From UMGS1002 sp045586785 (GTDB lineage Bacteria > Bacillota > Clostridia > Oscillospirales > CAG-272): DNA of 64,000 nt. The DNA lies in contig JAZNBA010000089.1 in the NCBI GenBank assembly GCA_045586785.1, positions 31,251 through 95,250 on the forward strand, in the 5' to 3' direction. This document shows, piece after piece, positions 31,821 to 41,700 of the stretch; within the stretch, counting starts at the first letter, position 1; the number at the start of each line of letters is the position of its first letter. The notes beneath the pieces were generated by a model that saw nothing but the letters and a program-made list of their open reading frames with translations, did no database searches and was not told the DNA's origin. A program made the position numbers and the translations under genes.

Positions 31821-32699
31821 ATGAAAAAAAGTATTGCAATAATTTTGGTGCTTGCCGCATTGATGTGCGTTTTAGCAGGCTGCGGACAGCGCTATCGCGG
31901 CCCCATTGCCTGCGCGGTCCATATAGCCGATGACGGTGTCACCGTAACAACTTCGCTGGTGGACCTCACCGAAGCCACGCAAAAAACTATACTTAAAATG
32001 ATGAACAGCGGCAAATGGCAGAATGACACAGTCAAATGCCGAAGTAACATAAAATTCAGCACCCAAAGTGCCGTTATAGAATACAATGCCGAGCTGGGCG
32101 TGTTCAACGATACAACGCACCGCCGCTCCTGCATAGTGTCCGAGCGCGACAGAAATATCGTCAACGGTATATTCTGGGATGTTTATTATGCCGCAGACCC
32201 GGATAACCTGAAAGACAACGAGCAAACGACCACCGCCGCAGTCACGCCCGACGAAGAAATAAAAAACGTCAGCCAAGTCTATGTAACATCCGGTGACGCA
32301 AAAATATATCCCGTCAGCGGTATGCTGTGGATGGAATTGCAATCGGGTCCCAACGAAGACGGTACATATAACAGCGTCAGCGCCGACGGAGCGGGCGTGT
32401 CCTTTTGGCTGTCAGATATAAAAAACGGCAAAGGCGCCGCTATCGATGCCGCTATTCCCTGTCTTACACTTGACGGTGCGGTGAGTGCCACCGTTCCCGT
32501 CAACGGCAGTATACAGGCTGTATCTGTCATTGACCTGTCAGATTGGAGCGAACGCCCCACAACACTGCCAGAGCTCGAAAAGCTGGAGCACGGCGAATAT
32601 TACATAATAATGAGCGTCGTTCTGTCGGGCAACTGCGACCCCGACGCGCCGCAAAATAAATATTGCTATGAAGATATATTCAAGCTTATCGTAGAATAA
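31821..32699 (+). CDS. Lipoprotein of unknown function
   Basis: A 292-residue protein starting at ATG 31821 after AGAGGAG. The signal peptide ends in lipobox LAGC (Cys about 20). The mature part has two regions: about 25-130 with DGVTVTTSLVDLTEATQKTILKMM and a cysteine-containing strand set, and about 160-292 with an immunoglobulin-like or beta-sandwich look (SADGAGVSFWLSDIKNGK, GEYYIIMSVVLSGNCD). No known catalytic motif. It is the second gene after the small membrane protein. Confidence 0.75.
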   Translation: MKKSIAIILVLAALMCVLAGCGQRYRGPIACAVHIADDGVTVTTSLVDLTEATQKTILKMMNSGKWQNDTVKCRSNIKFSTQSAVIEYNAELGVFNDTTHRRSCIVSERDRNIVNGIFWDVYYAADPDNLKDNEQTTTAAVTPDEEIKNVSQVYVTSGDAKIYPVSGMLWMELQSGPNEDGTYNSVSADGAGVSFWLSDIKNGKGAAIDAAIPCLTLDGAVSATVPVNGSIQAVSVIDLSDWSERPTTLPELEKLEHGEYYIIMSVVLSGNCDPDAPQNKYCYEDIFKLIVE

Positions 32700-32700
32700 A

Positions 32701-32733
32701 CAAATGCTCCCGAAAGATCTTCGGGAGCATTTG
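32701..32733. terminator. Bidirectional terminator
   Basis: A 14-base perfect stem CAAATGCTCCCGAA / TTCGGGAGCATTTG with a 5-base loop between the convergent stops at 32699 and 32744. Confidence 0.88.
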
Positions 32734-32743
32734 TTTTGCGTAT

Positions 32744-34324
32744 TTACTTTACTACATGATACAGTTTACTGTCGTATATAATGATATCACCGTCTACGCT
32801 GCCCACAACAAGCATTACTTCATTGGCACCGTAGCGCTTGAATGTCACATCCCCCTCCGAAAACAGCTCGCCTACAGTCAGAACAGTATCGCTGTCGAAT
32901 TTCATCTCTGCACGCTCGGGAATGGGAACATTGAACGTCAGCGTTTCGCCATTCACGGGATACGGCGCGTGATTGCTCAAAAACAGCTCATCCGTACAGC
33001 AGAAAAACGTATAATCGTGCGGAGCGTCGTTCCATGTAGCATCAAACCAATACCACTTGCCGTCATCCATTTGTATGATGTTCCACGCATGTCTGCCGGA
33101 TACACTGTTTCCGTGAACGTATATCTCCTCTATGCCGCTGTAATTGAGCAGCATTTGAAGCAGCTTTGAATAACCTTCGCAAACAAAGTGCTGCTCCGTA
33201 AACGCACCGATTATGCTGTGTGCCCACAATTCCTTAACGGCATTGTTGTGCTCATCAAAGGCATAGTCGTTCTTATTTCTAATAAACTCATAATAAGCAA
33301 GCACGGTGTCGTAAACACTTGTCTCACCCTCGGCTGCATAGATATACTCACTTATACCTTCATATATCAGATTATTGTAATATTCGCGTGACGAACCTTC
33401 CGCGAATTCCTCAACTGTCAGCATATATATATTGCCGTTTATATCGTCATATCCGTAATTATAATCTATCCAGTAATATAACGGATGATCGCTACGGTAC
33501 AATGTGGCAACTCTGATTGCCTGATCCATAGTCAGACCGTATTGCTTATAGTTTACATATCCCGCCACGTAGCTGCCTGAATCTTCATTTGGAATGTATA
33601 ATGCACTTTTTGTGTAGTCGGTATGGAAAGCGATCATTTCTTCGTCTATGGCATCATACAGTTTTTTCATATTTTCACCGTTTTCTGCCACTTCGAAATA
33701 TGTATATGCATCGTTGGAGTCATACAGCGAAACATCTGTAAAATCAACCTCGTCCCTGCCGCATACCGTACATTTGCCGTTCTCAAAGCTGTGCTCTCCC
33801 GCCGCGACATATGCGTGATCGCTTATCTCTCCGCACACCGAGCACTGCGTTTTGTCCGAAATGCTCTCGCGGACACAGGATACAAAGAAGCCTTCTTCGA
33901 CTACGTTCTCGGTATGCCCGAGCGCAGCTATGGGCAGTTGTGCTGCTAACACCTCACCGCAAACAGAGCAATGCTTGCCCTCGGTAAGCCCCATTTCAGT
34001 ACAAGTGGGCGCAACTGCAGGATCAACGACCTCAATATGACGATGACTGCCTTCCAGTGGATAGTCGTCCTCGAAAAAGGTATGCATCAGAAGATAAATA
34101 GCATCGTTTGCATCCACCTTGCCACTGTTATCATAATCTGCGCTACCCGTGATGGGATAATCGTCCGCAAAAAACGTGTGCATCAAAAGATATATCGCGT
34201 CGTTTGCGTCCACGTTGCCGTTGCCGTCAAAGTCACCTGCCGCCGCACCGGCGGTAAGAACCGACATCGCCAATACCGTAAAAATGAAAAATACAGTTAC
34301 CGTCTTTTTCAGAATACTTTTCAA
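32744..34324 (-). CDS. Secreted dockerin protein with transglutaminase-like domain
   Basis: A 526-residue protein starting at a TTG (34324) after GGAGGGCAGTGCA. Signal peptide residues 1-28. Two EF-hand-type dockerin loops follow at once, DFDGNGNVDAND and DYDNSGKVDAND, each with a LLMHTFF helix and DDYP. Next come Cys-pair modules of the HCSVCGEVL kind (about 95-190). The C-terminal transglutaminase-like domain has the triad Cys382 (FVCEGYS), His412 (GRHAWNI) and Asp428 (FDATWND). The first 92 residues match the next gene almost exactly. It may be a surface protease or crosslinker docked by a cohesin. Confidence 0.87.
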   Translation of the reverse strand: MKSILKKTVTVFFIFTVLAMSVLTAGAAAGDFDGNGNVDANDAIYLLMHTFFADDYPITGSADYDNSGKVDANDAIYLLMHTFFEDDYPLEGSHRHIEVVDPAVAPTCTEMGLTEGKHCSVCGEVLAAQLPIAALGHTENVVEEGFFVSCVRESISDKTQCSVCGEISDHAYVAAGEHSFENGKCTVCGRDEVDFTDVSLYDSNDAYTYFEVAENGENMKKLYDAIDEEMIAFHTDYTKSALYIPNEDSGSYVAGYVNYKQYGLTMDQAIRVATLYRSDHPLYYWIDYNYGYDDINGNIYMLTVEEFAEGSSREYYNNLIYEGISEYIYAAEGETSVYDTVLAYYEFIRNKNDYAFDEHNNAVKELWAHSIIGAFTEQHFVCEGYSKLLQMLLNYSGIEEIYVHGNSVSGRHAWNIIQMDDGKWYWFDATWNDAPHDYTFFCCTDELFLSNHAPYPVNGETLTFNVPIPERAEMKFDSDTVLTVGELFSEGDVTFKRYGANEVMLVVGSVDGDIIIYDSKLYHVVK

Positions 34325-34368
34325 TGCACTGCCCTCCGATATGTAATCTAATTTTTTCCTTGTATTTT

Positions 34369-34397
34369 ATTATATCATAATGTGAATATACTTGCAA
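34369..34397 (-). promoter_or_regulatory. Promoter of the dockerin-transglutaminase gene
   Basis: Read leftward: TTGCAA (34397-34392), 17 bases, TATAAT (34374-34369), about 45 bases before the TTG start at 34324. It is part of the duplicated segment. Confidence 0.75.
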
Positions 34398-34408
34398 CAC
34401 CCAAAACA

Positions 34409-34437
34409 AAATATCCCCGCATGATGCGGGGATATTT
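34409..34437 (-). terminator. Terminator of the 1392-residue LRR gene
   Basis: A 12-base stem AAATATCCCCGC / GCGGGGATATTT, followed leftward by TTTGTTTTG. It lies directly upstream of the next promoter. Confidence 0.8.
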
Positions 34438-34452
34438 ATCGTTAATTTAATA

Positions 34453-37400
34453 TTAACCTCTGCTGTTGTAATGAATGGTCGCATTCTTTATCGGATCGTT
34501 GTTTACCTCAATATATATGTTAGCCCATTGCTCCTCATTGCCCGAATAATAAATGTCAGTAAGCTTTGAATTATTAACGAACGAGTGCGCCGCAACATGC
34601 ACGATATCATCCGGAAACGTAATACTCGTAAGATTTATACAATCCGCAAATGCATGATAATATATCCTCTGCACTCCTTCGGGAATAGTGATACCGGTAA
34701 GACTCGTACAACTATAAAACATCGAGCTGCAAATATTTTTCATATTCACAGGCAATGTAACACTCGTAAGACTTGTGCAAGTTGAAAATATCCCATCACC
34801 AATGTTGGTTACGCTGTCGGGAAGCTTAATACTCGCAAGGCTCGCACAACCGCTAAACGCAAAGTCTCCTATAGTTGTCACACTATTCGGAATGGTGATA
34901 CTTGCAAGACTTTTACAACTCTTAAACGCATATGACCCAATACCTGAAGGGCCCTCATATATCGTAACGCTTTCAAGACTTTCACATTCCGAAAAAGCCG
35001 ATGAGCCGATATTAGTCACACCACCTTGAATTGTAACACTTTTGAGATTTTCACAGCCGCTGAATGCAGAAGCACCAATGCTTGTCACATTGCCGGGAAT
35101 ATTGATGCTTTCAATACCCGAGCCGTAAAATGCATAATTCCCGATACTCGTCACACTGTTGGGTATTGTAATGCTTTTAAGAGCGGTATAACCGTAAAAC
35201 GCATAATTATTAATGCTTGTCACGCCGTAAGGTACCGTAATATCTGTAGCGATACTGTCATCAATATACAAATCAGCATCTTGGAACAACGGATTAGCTT
35301 CACGAGAGGCAAATTTTATTCCACACCAATCGCCAATATCCTTAACGTATATGCATTTCAGCTCGGAACAAAAATCAAATGCACCGTTTTCTATATTTTC
35401 AACGCTACCCGCAATGGTTACGCTCACCAGACTTGTACAGTATCGGAAGGCAGAGACTCCTATACTTTTTATACCTTCAGAAATAGTAATATGGGTAAGA
35501 TCGCCGCAACCGCAGAAAGCAAAAGAACCAATACTTGTTACATCACCGGGAATCACACTTTTCTTGCATCCCACAATTACCTGTTTATCCGATGTTCTTA
35601 TCAGGCAATTACCTTCGCTGTAATATGTTTGATTGTTCTTATCTACAGTTATACTTTCAAGATTGGAACAATAAGTAAACGGATTTGAGTCAATAACACT
35701 CACGCTGGCGGGCATATCAATACTATTTAGGCTTGTGCATTCGTAAAATGCAGAACTTCCGATCGTGCTCACACTGTTGCCGAGCACTAAGTTTTCAAGG
35801 CTTGTGCAACCTCTGAACGCACAAGAACCAATGCTCTTGACGCTATTCGGAACCGTGATAGCTTTAAGACCTGCACAACCAAAGAACGCGTATTCCTTAA
35901 TGCTTGTTAATCCTTCGCAAAGATTGACGCTCGAAAGGTTTTTGCAATCGTAAAAGGTGTTTTTTTCAATGCTCGTCACACCGGCAGGAATATCGATACT
36001 TTCAAGCATACTACAGTTCTCGAACGCACGTGCACCAATGTAGGTCACACCGCTGCCGATCGACGCACTTGTAAGATTGATGCAACCGCTGAATGCATAT
36101 TGATCAATGCTTGTTACGCTGTTAGGCACAGTAATACTTGTAAGCTTGTTACATCTGTAAAACGCATACTCACCGATGCTCTTTATATTGGAGCCCAGCG
36201 TCACATCGGTAATACCGTCGCACCCCCGAAATGTGTCGCTTGCTATATTTGTAACACCGTCAGGAATCCTGATGCTCTCAAGGCTCGTGCAAGCTTCAAA
36301 TGCACAGGCGCCGATGCTCGTTACGGAATCCGGAATATTTATGTTTTTAAGGCTTGTGCAGCCCTTGAACGCGTAAGCTCCTATGCTCGCTACACCGTTG
36401 CCCAACTTTACATCGGTCAATCCTGTACAATTACTAAAGGAATGTGCATCAATTATTGTCACGCTATCAGGTATTGTTATATCATTAAGCGCGGTGCAAC
36501 TGTCAAATGCATATTTACCTATGCTCATCACGCCGTCCTCAATAACAACATTGTCAAGGCTTGTGCAACCGTAAAAGGTATGTTTACCAATGCTCGTCAA
36601 ACTTCCCGGCAACGTAAGCTTTTTAAGCGGCGTATAGCCGTAAAACGCATAACTTTCAATGCATGTCAAGCCATCGGGGAAAATAAGCTCATCGGTAAAT
36701 TGACCGTTTACATAAAGATCAGCGCCGATCGCCAAGGGGTTGCTGTAAGCATCTGCAAATTTTATTTGGCACCAGCTTTGAAGATCTGTGATATAAAGAG
36801 ATTTCAACTTGATACACTTACTAAATGCACCAATACCAATATCCGTTACACTATTTGGAATATTAATGCTTTCAAGGCTTGTGCAGTAGTAAAATGCGTT
36901 ATTGCCAATACTCGTCACGCTATCGGGGATAGTTACGTTGGCAAGAGCAAAACAATAATCAAACGCGGCGTTGCCGATACTCGTAACACCGTTCGGGATA
37001 TTGATGGAAGCGAGTAATTTGCATTCAAAGAATGCACGCTCTCCAATACCTACAACGCCGTTGCCCATTGTTACACTTGCGAGATTTGCACAACGGGCGA
37101 ACGCTTCATATCCGATACTTGTCACACTATTGGGTATATTGATACTCTTAAGATTGCCACAATTCAAAAACGCACATGTATCTATACTCTTTACACCCTC
37201 ACCTATCGTCACATTTGTAAGGCTTGTGCAATTGCTGAACGCCTGCAGACTAATAGTCTCCACTCCTTCGGGAATATTTATACTGCGAAGACTTGTGCAA
37301 CCGTAAAACGCCCATGTTCCAATAGATTTCAAGCCGTTCGGCAGAGTAATACCGTCAAGTTTTGTGCATTCGTAGAACGCATATGTATCAATGTTTGTAA

Positions 37401-38631
37401 CTCCGTCAGGTATATTGATACTTACAAGATTTTGGCACCATCTAAATGCAAAATCGCCAATACTCTTAATACTCTTGCCCAAAATTACACGCTCAAGGCC
37501 GGTGCAACGCTGGAAGGCAGCGGAGCCAATACTAACAACACCGTTACCGACAGTAACGCTGATAAGACTTGTACACTCGTAAAACGCATGATCGCCCATA
37601 CTTGTTACGCTGTCGGGAATAGTGACGTCGGTAAGTGATGAGCAGTATGAAAACGCGTAATTACCAATAATTTCTGCTTTGTCAGAAATTTTTACGCTCG
37701 CAAGGCCTGTGCATTCGTAGAACGCATAATCGCCAACGGTCGTCACACTGTTGGGCATAGTAATACTCTGAAGTTGTGTACAACCTGCAAACGCAGCGTC
37801 CCCGATTGAAACAATCCCCTCGGGTATAGTAACGGATCTAAGTCCTTTTAATTTTGTAAACGAATTGTAACCAATAATTTTTGTTGACTTACCAAAGGTG
37901 CTGAATGAAGTAATATTCGAATCTATAACCAAATGCAAATACAAATACTCATTTTGAGTATTGCCCAAATATACTGCGTTATTATAATGGTTGACTAAAA
38001 GCTTAGAACATTGAGAAAATGCATTTTTGCCAACCTTATTCAATGTGTTGGGCAAAATGATGTTGGTAAGAGACAGGCATTCACTGAATGCATTCTCACC
38101 TATGCTCGTCACGCCATCGGGGATAGTCACGCTCGTAATACCTACACACCGACGGAATGCCTCATCACCTATGCTTGTTACCGATTTGCCGTTGTATGAC
38201 GACGGAATAACTACATCCACAGGCATATTATTTATGTCTTTCGCCTTAATACTGTATGTACCGTCAGAAAGCTCGGTGTATATAAAATATTTGTCCGCAA
38301 TCGGCGGTTTCTCTTTGCCGCAAAGCGTGCACGTACCGTCCACATAATTATGCTCACATCCCAGTGGATAGTCGTCCTCGAAAAAGGTATGCATCAGAAG
38401 ATAAATAGCATCGTTTGCATCCACCTTGCCACTGTTATCATAATCTGCGCTGCCCGTGATGGGATAATCGTCCGCAAAAAACGTGTGCATCAAAAGATAT
38501 ATCGCGTCGTTTGCGTCCACGTTGCCGTTGCCGTCAAAGTCACCTGCCGCCGCGCCGGCGGTAAGAACCGACATCGCCAATACCGTAAAAATGAAAAATA
38601 CAGTTACCGTCTTTTTCAGAATACTTTTCAA
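34453..38631 (-). CDS. Giant secreted dockerin-LRR (BspA-type) protein
   Basis: A 1392-residue protein with a TTG start at 38631 after GGAGGGCAGTGCA. Signal peptide, then two dockerin loops (DFDGNGNVDAND, DYDNSGKVDAND), nearly identical to the next gene. A short CEHNYVDGTCTLCGKE module precedes about 1250 residues of LRR_5/BspA repeats with a 23-residue period (ITSIGNYAFYGCTSLKSI type), roughly fifty units. A few units carry longer inserts, for example DSNPFTYCSNLESITVDK. It ends with a YYSGNEEQWANIYIE cap and NATIHYNSRG. Probably surface-associated adhesion or binding, with the dockerin attaching it to a cohesin. No cohesin is in the window. Confidence 0.9.
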   Translation of the reverse strand: MKSILKKTVTVFFIFTVLAMSVLTAGAAAGDFDGNGNVDANDAIYLLMHTFFADDYPITGSADYDNSGKVDANDAIYLLMHTFFEDDYPLGCEHNYVDGTCTLCGKEKPPIADKYFIYTELSDGTYSIKAKDINNMPVDVVIPSSYNGKSVTSIGDEAFRRCVGITSVTIPDGVTSIGENAFSECLSLTNIILPNTLNKVGKNAFSQCSKLLVNHYNNAVYLGNTQNEYLYLHLVIDSNITSFSTFGKSTKIIGYNSFTKLKGLRSVTIPEGIVSIGDAAFAGCTQLQSITMPNSVTTVGDYAFYECTGLASVKISDKAEIIGNYAFSYCSSLTDVTIPDSVTSMGDHAFYECTSLISVTVGNGVVSIGSAAFQRCTGLERVILGKSIKSIGDFAFRWCQNLVSINIPDGVTNIDTYAFYECTKLDGITLPNGLKSIGTWAFYGCTSLRSINIPEGVETISLQAFSNCTSLTNVTIGEGVKSIDTCAFLNCGNLKSINIPNSVTSIGYEAFARCANLASVTMGNGVVGIGERAFFECKLLASINIPNGVTSIGNAAFDYCFALANVTIPDSVTSIGNNAFYYCTSLESINIPNSVTDIGIGAFSKCIKLKSLYITDLQSWCQIKFADAYSNPLAIGADLYVNGQFTDELIFPDGLTCIESYAFYGYTPLKKLTLPGSLTSIGKHTFYGCTSLDNVVIEDGVMSIGKYAFDSCTALNDITIPDSVTIIDAHSFSNCTGLTDVKLGNGVASIGAYAFKGCTSLKNINIPDSVTSIGACAFEACTSLESIRIPDGVTNIASDTFRGCDGITDVTLGSNIKSIGEYAFYRCNKLTSITVPNSVTSIDQYAFSGCINLTSASIGSGVTYIGARAFENCSMLESIDIPAGVTSIEKNTFYDCKNLSSVNLCEGLTSIKEYAFFGCAGLKAITVPNSVKSIGSCAFRGCTSLENLVLGNSVSTIGSSAFYECTSLNSIDMPASVSVIDSNPFTYCSNLESITVDKNNQTYYSEGNCLIRTSDKQVIVGCKKSVIPGDVTSIGSFAFCGCGDLTHITISEGIKSIGVSAFRYCTSLVSVTIAGSVENIENGAFDFCSELKCIYVKDIGDWCGIKFASREANPLFQDADLYIDDSIATDITVPYGVTSINNYAFYGYTALKSITIPNSVTSIGNYAFYGSGIESINIPGNVTSIGASAFSGCENLKSVTIQGGVTNIGSSAFSECESLESVTIYEGPSGIGSYAFKSCKSLASITIPNSVTTIGDFAFSGCASLASIKLPDSVTNIGDGIFSTCTSLTSVTLPVNMKNICSSMFYSCTSLTGITIPEGVQRIYYHAFADCINLTSITFPDDIVHVAAHSFVNNSKLTDIYYSGNEEQWANIYIEVNNDPIKNATIHYNSRG

Positions 38632-38676
38632 TGCACTGCCCTCCGATATGTAATCTAAATTTTTTCCTTGTATTTT

Positions 38677-38705
38677 ATTATATCATAATGTGAATCTTCT
38701 TGCAA
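38677..38705 (-). promoter_or_regulatory. Promoter of the 1392-residue dockerin-LRR gene
   Basis: Read leftward: TTGCAA (38705-38700), 17 bases, TATAAT (38682-38677), about 45 bases before the TTG start at 38631. Confidence 0.75.
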
Positions 38706-38716
38706 CACCCAAAACA

Positions 38717-38745
38717 AAATATCCCCGCATGATGCGGGGATATTT
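38717..38745 (-). terminator. Terminator of the 1099-residue dockerin-LRR gene
   Basis: The same stem as at 34409 (AAATATCCCCGC / GCGGGGATATTT), 27 bases after the stop at 38772. Confidence 0.8.
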
Positions 38746-38771
38746 ATCATTAATTTATCATTAATTTAACA

Positions 38772-41700
38772 TTAACTCTGACTGTTATAATGAACAGTGG
38801 CGTTCTTCAAAGGCTCGTTGTTTTCGCCGATGCTGATCTTTGCCCATTCTTCCGCAGTACCGGTGTAGTAAACATCGGTGATCTGGGTACAGCTCTTGAA
38901 TGCGCCAACGCCGATACTCTTGACGCTGCTTCCAATGTTTACGCTCTTAATACCGGTACAGTTATAGAACGCATATTGGTATACGTCATATGTCAACAGA
39001 GGAGATTCGGGCAAGGTGATAGAAGTATCATTTCCCGTGTAGCCGATAAGCAAAATATTTGTGCCGTCTCTATATGCGGTATAACCGCTCATCTCTTGTA
39101 TCTTGGTCTCACCGGAATGTACACCTATAGCATTCTTGGCAATGCCGCCGTAAGTGTCAGCCCCTTTGATTATATTCAGCTCGGAGAGATCGATTACTTC
39201 AACAAGTCTGTAGCATCCCGAGAATGCATTATCGCCTATGCTCGTGACGCTGTTTGGAACGGTTATGCTTGTAAGACCCAGACAATCGGCAAAAGCATTT
39301 TCGCCAATACTGCTTACTTTGCTGCCGAGTGTTACTTTGGTGAGATTTGAGCAATTCTTAAACGCATCGCTGCCAATGGTCGTGATGCTGTCGGGAATGA
39401 TTACCGTCTTAATATTTGCACAACCCGCGAACGCGGAGTCAACAATAACGGTTACTGCTTTTCCGTCGAATTCTGCGGGAATTGGCAATGTCTGAGGCAG
39501 TGAGTTCTTGTCCTTGGCTTGTATGCTGTACGTTCCGTCGGGAAGTATGCTGTAAGTGAAATGCTCATCCGAAACGGGAGGAATGTATTCGGGCCATGCG
39601 ACGGGGGCACCGTCAACATAGTGCCAGAAATTACCCTCTTCCATAGGTTCGGTCTCTCTGTAGTAGTAAACTGTTGCGGCGGTAAGCGACGAATTGGACG
39701 CATCGACGCTGACGCTTGCCCACTGCGCGGGAGTGCCTGTATAGTACACATTGGTGAGTGTCAGGCAATTGGCAAATGCATCTTTTTGGATGGATGTTAC
39801 GCTTGTGGGAATGACGATATTTTGCAATATCACGCAATAATTGAACATATTGGTGCTGATGCTTGTCATGCTGTCGGGGATGGAGATATTCTTAAGAGTC
39901 ATACAACCCGCAAATGCGTACTGATCGATGCTTACTATGCTGTTGGGCAGGTCAACCGTTTGCAATCCGATACAACCCGCAAACGCACCCTGCTCGATAC
40001 GGGTAACTCTGTCGTGGAAGACTACTTCGGTAAGGCTTGCGCATCCCGGGAACAGCCATTCACCGACAACGGTGACACTGTCGGGAATTATGAGCTCGGT
40101 CAGCAGCGTGTCACCCACGTACACGTTGATCCTGTTCATAATTTGATTCTCTACATCGGCGCCGTTGTACAACGGATTACTGTAAAGGTCGGTAAAGGCT
40201 GTATGGCACCACGCGTCAATGCTTGTGATGTATATTGATTTCAATGCGGGACAATCACGGAACGCACCCTTGCCGATCACGGTCACGCTTTCGGGAAGCG
40301 TCAGATCGGTAAGCTTATTGCAACCGCTGAATGCATCGTCGCCTACAAAACGAGTAGAACCGCTGATCTCCGCCGAGGTTATATCTTTGCTTACAGCCGA
40401 GTGCAGATACAGATATTTGTTAGTTGCATTGCCAATATAATTTGCGTTGCCGTATTTATTGAACGCAATGTTGGTACAGTCGGCAAAAGCGTAAACACCG
40501 ATGCTCTCTATGCTGTTTGGAATGGTTACGTCGGACAAACGCGAACAGCCGTTGAACGCATTATCTCCGATAGCGGTAAAGCCTTCGGGAAGCGTAATAC
40601 CCATAAGCTTATCACAGTTACGGAACGCGCTACTGCCGATAGTTGCCAAAGAATTGCCCACGGTGATCTTTGCAAGGCTTGCGCAATCCTTGAACGCCTC
40701 GTTGCCAATGCTTGTTACTTTATCGCCAAATACGACGTCAGAAAGCGCCGAGCATCCGACAAAAGCGTTATTTCCGACAACCGTAGCTCCGCTTACCGTA
40801 ACATTCATAAGGTTGGTACAGCCGTAAAATGCACTTCTGCCGATCTCAACAGCGTCGCCCGGAGCAGTAATGCTGATAATGCCGGTACAGCCGTAGAACG
40901 CCTCACCGCCGATACTCTTGATGCTTGCGGGAATATTTACATTTTTAACTACTGTACAGTTGTAAAATGCCTTGTCAGCAATGCGTGTTATCGCCTTGCC
41001 CTCATAGGTGTCGGGAATAATTATGCTTTCGGGCATGTCGTTTACATCCTTGACAGCAATGCTGTAGGTGCCGTCGGAAAGCATTGTATATGTAAAGTAT
41101 TCTTTTGCGGGCTTTTCCAGCTTATCTCCGCATACTGTGCAGACATAGTCCACATAATTGTGCGGCTTGGGAGCTACGGGACGCTGTTCCTCCAGAACAG
41201 TGTCGCAGACCGAGCAGTGAGAGCCTTCGGTAAGACCGGGATTGGTACAGGTAGCTTCTACCGCCTTATCCGTCACAGGGCTGTGGCCCAACGCCGCCAC
41301 AATGCTCTGCTCCTTGAGCACCTTTTCACAGAGTGAGCAATACTTTCCTTCGGTCATACCCGTTTGGGTGCATGTGGGAGCCACTGCTTCAATCGTTACT
41401 TCGTCATGCTCGCACAAAAGATATTCTATTTTCACCTCAGCATTGTTGGGTAACCACGTGGATGCCTTATCTATGCTGTTCCATTTAGCCGCCGAGCCGA
41501 GATAACCGATATTGGTCAAAGCAGAGCAGCCGCGGAATGCATAGCCATCCAGCTTGGTTATGCTGTCCGGTATGATAACGCTCTTTATGCTCTTGCAGTT
41601 CCAGAATCCGTATAACGATACTCCGACAACCGCCTTGCCGTTATACGTACTTGGAATGGTAATATGCTCGGGCATATCGTTTTTGTTCTTGGCACCTATA

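Larger units (their letters stand above)
34054..34440. repeat. 387-base direct repeat, copy 1
   Basis: It covers the sequence encoding the signal peptide and dockerin of the 526-residue protein, its leader, its promoter and the terminator of the upstream gene. It matches 38361-38748 with about four substitutions and one single-base indel by eye (near 99% identity). Outside it the similarity drops at once. Confidence 0.85.
38361..38748. repeat. 387/388-base direct repeat, copy 2
   Basis: The partner of 34054-34440: dockerin and signal-peptide coding sequence, leader, promoter and terminator. The two copies lie 4.3 kb apart in direct orientation with the whole 1392-residue gene between them. 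Confidence 0.85.

Noticed and set aside
34453..38631. Regular short repeats with about 69-base period, possible CRISPR array
   Set aside because: The period is three times the 23-residue LRR unit, the repeats are degenerate and in frame over 1392 codons, so this is coding LRR sequence.
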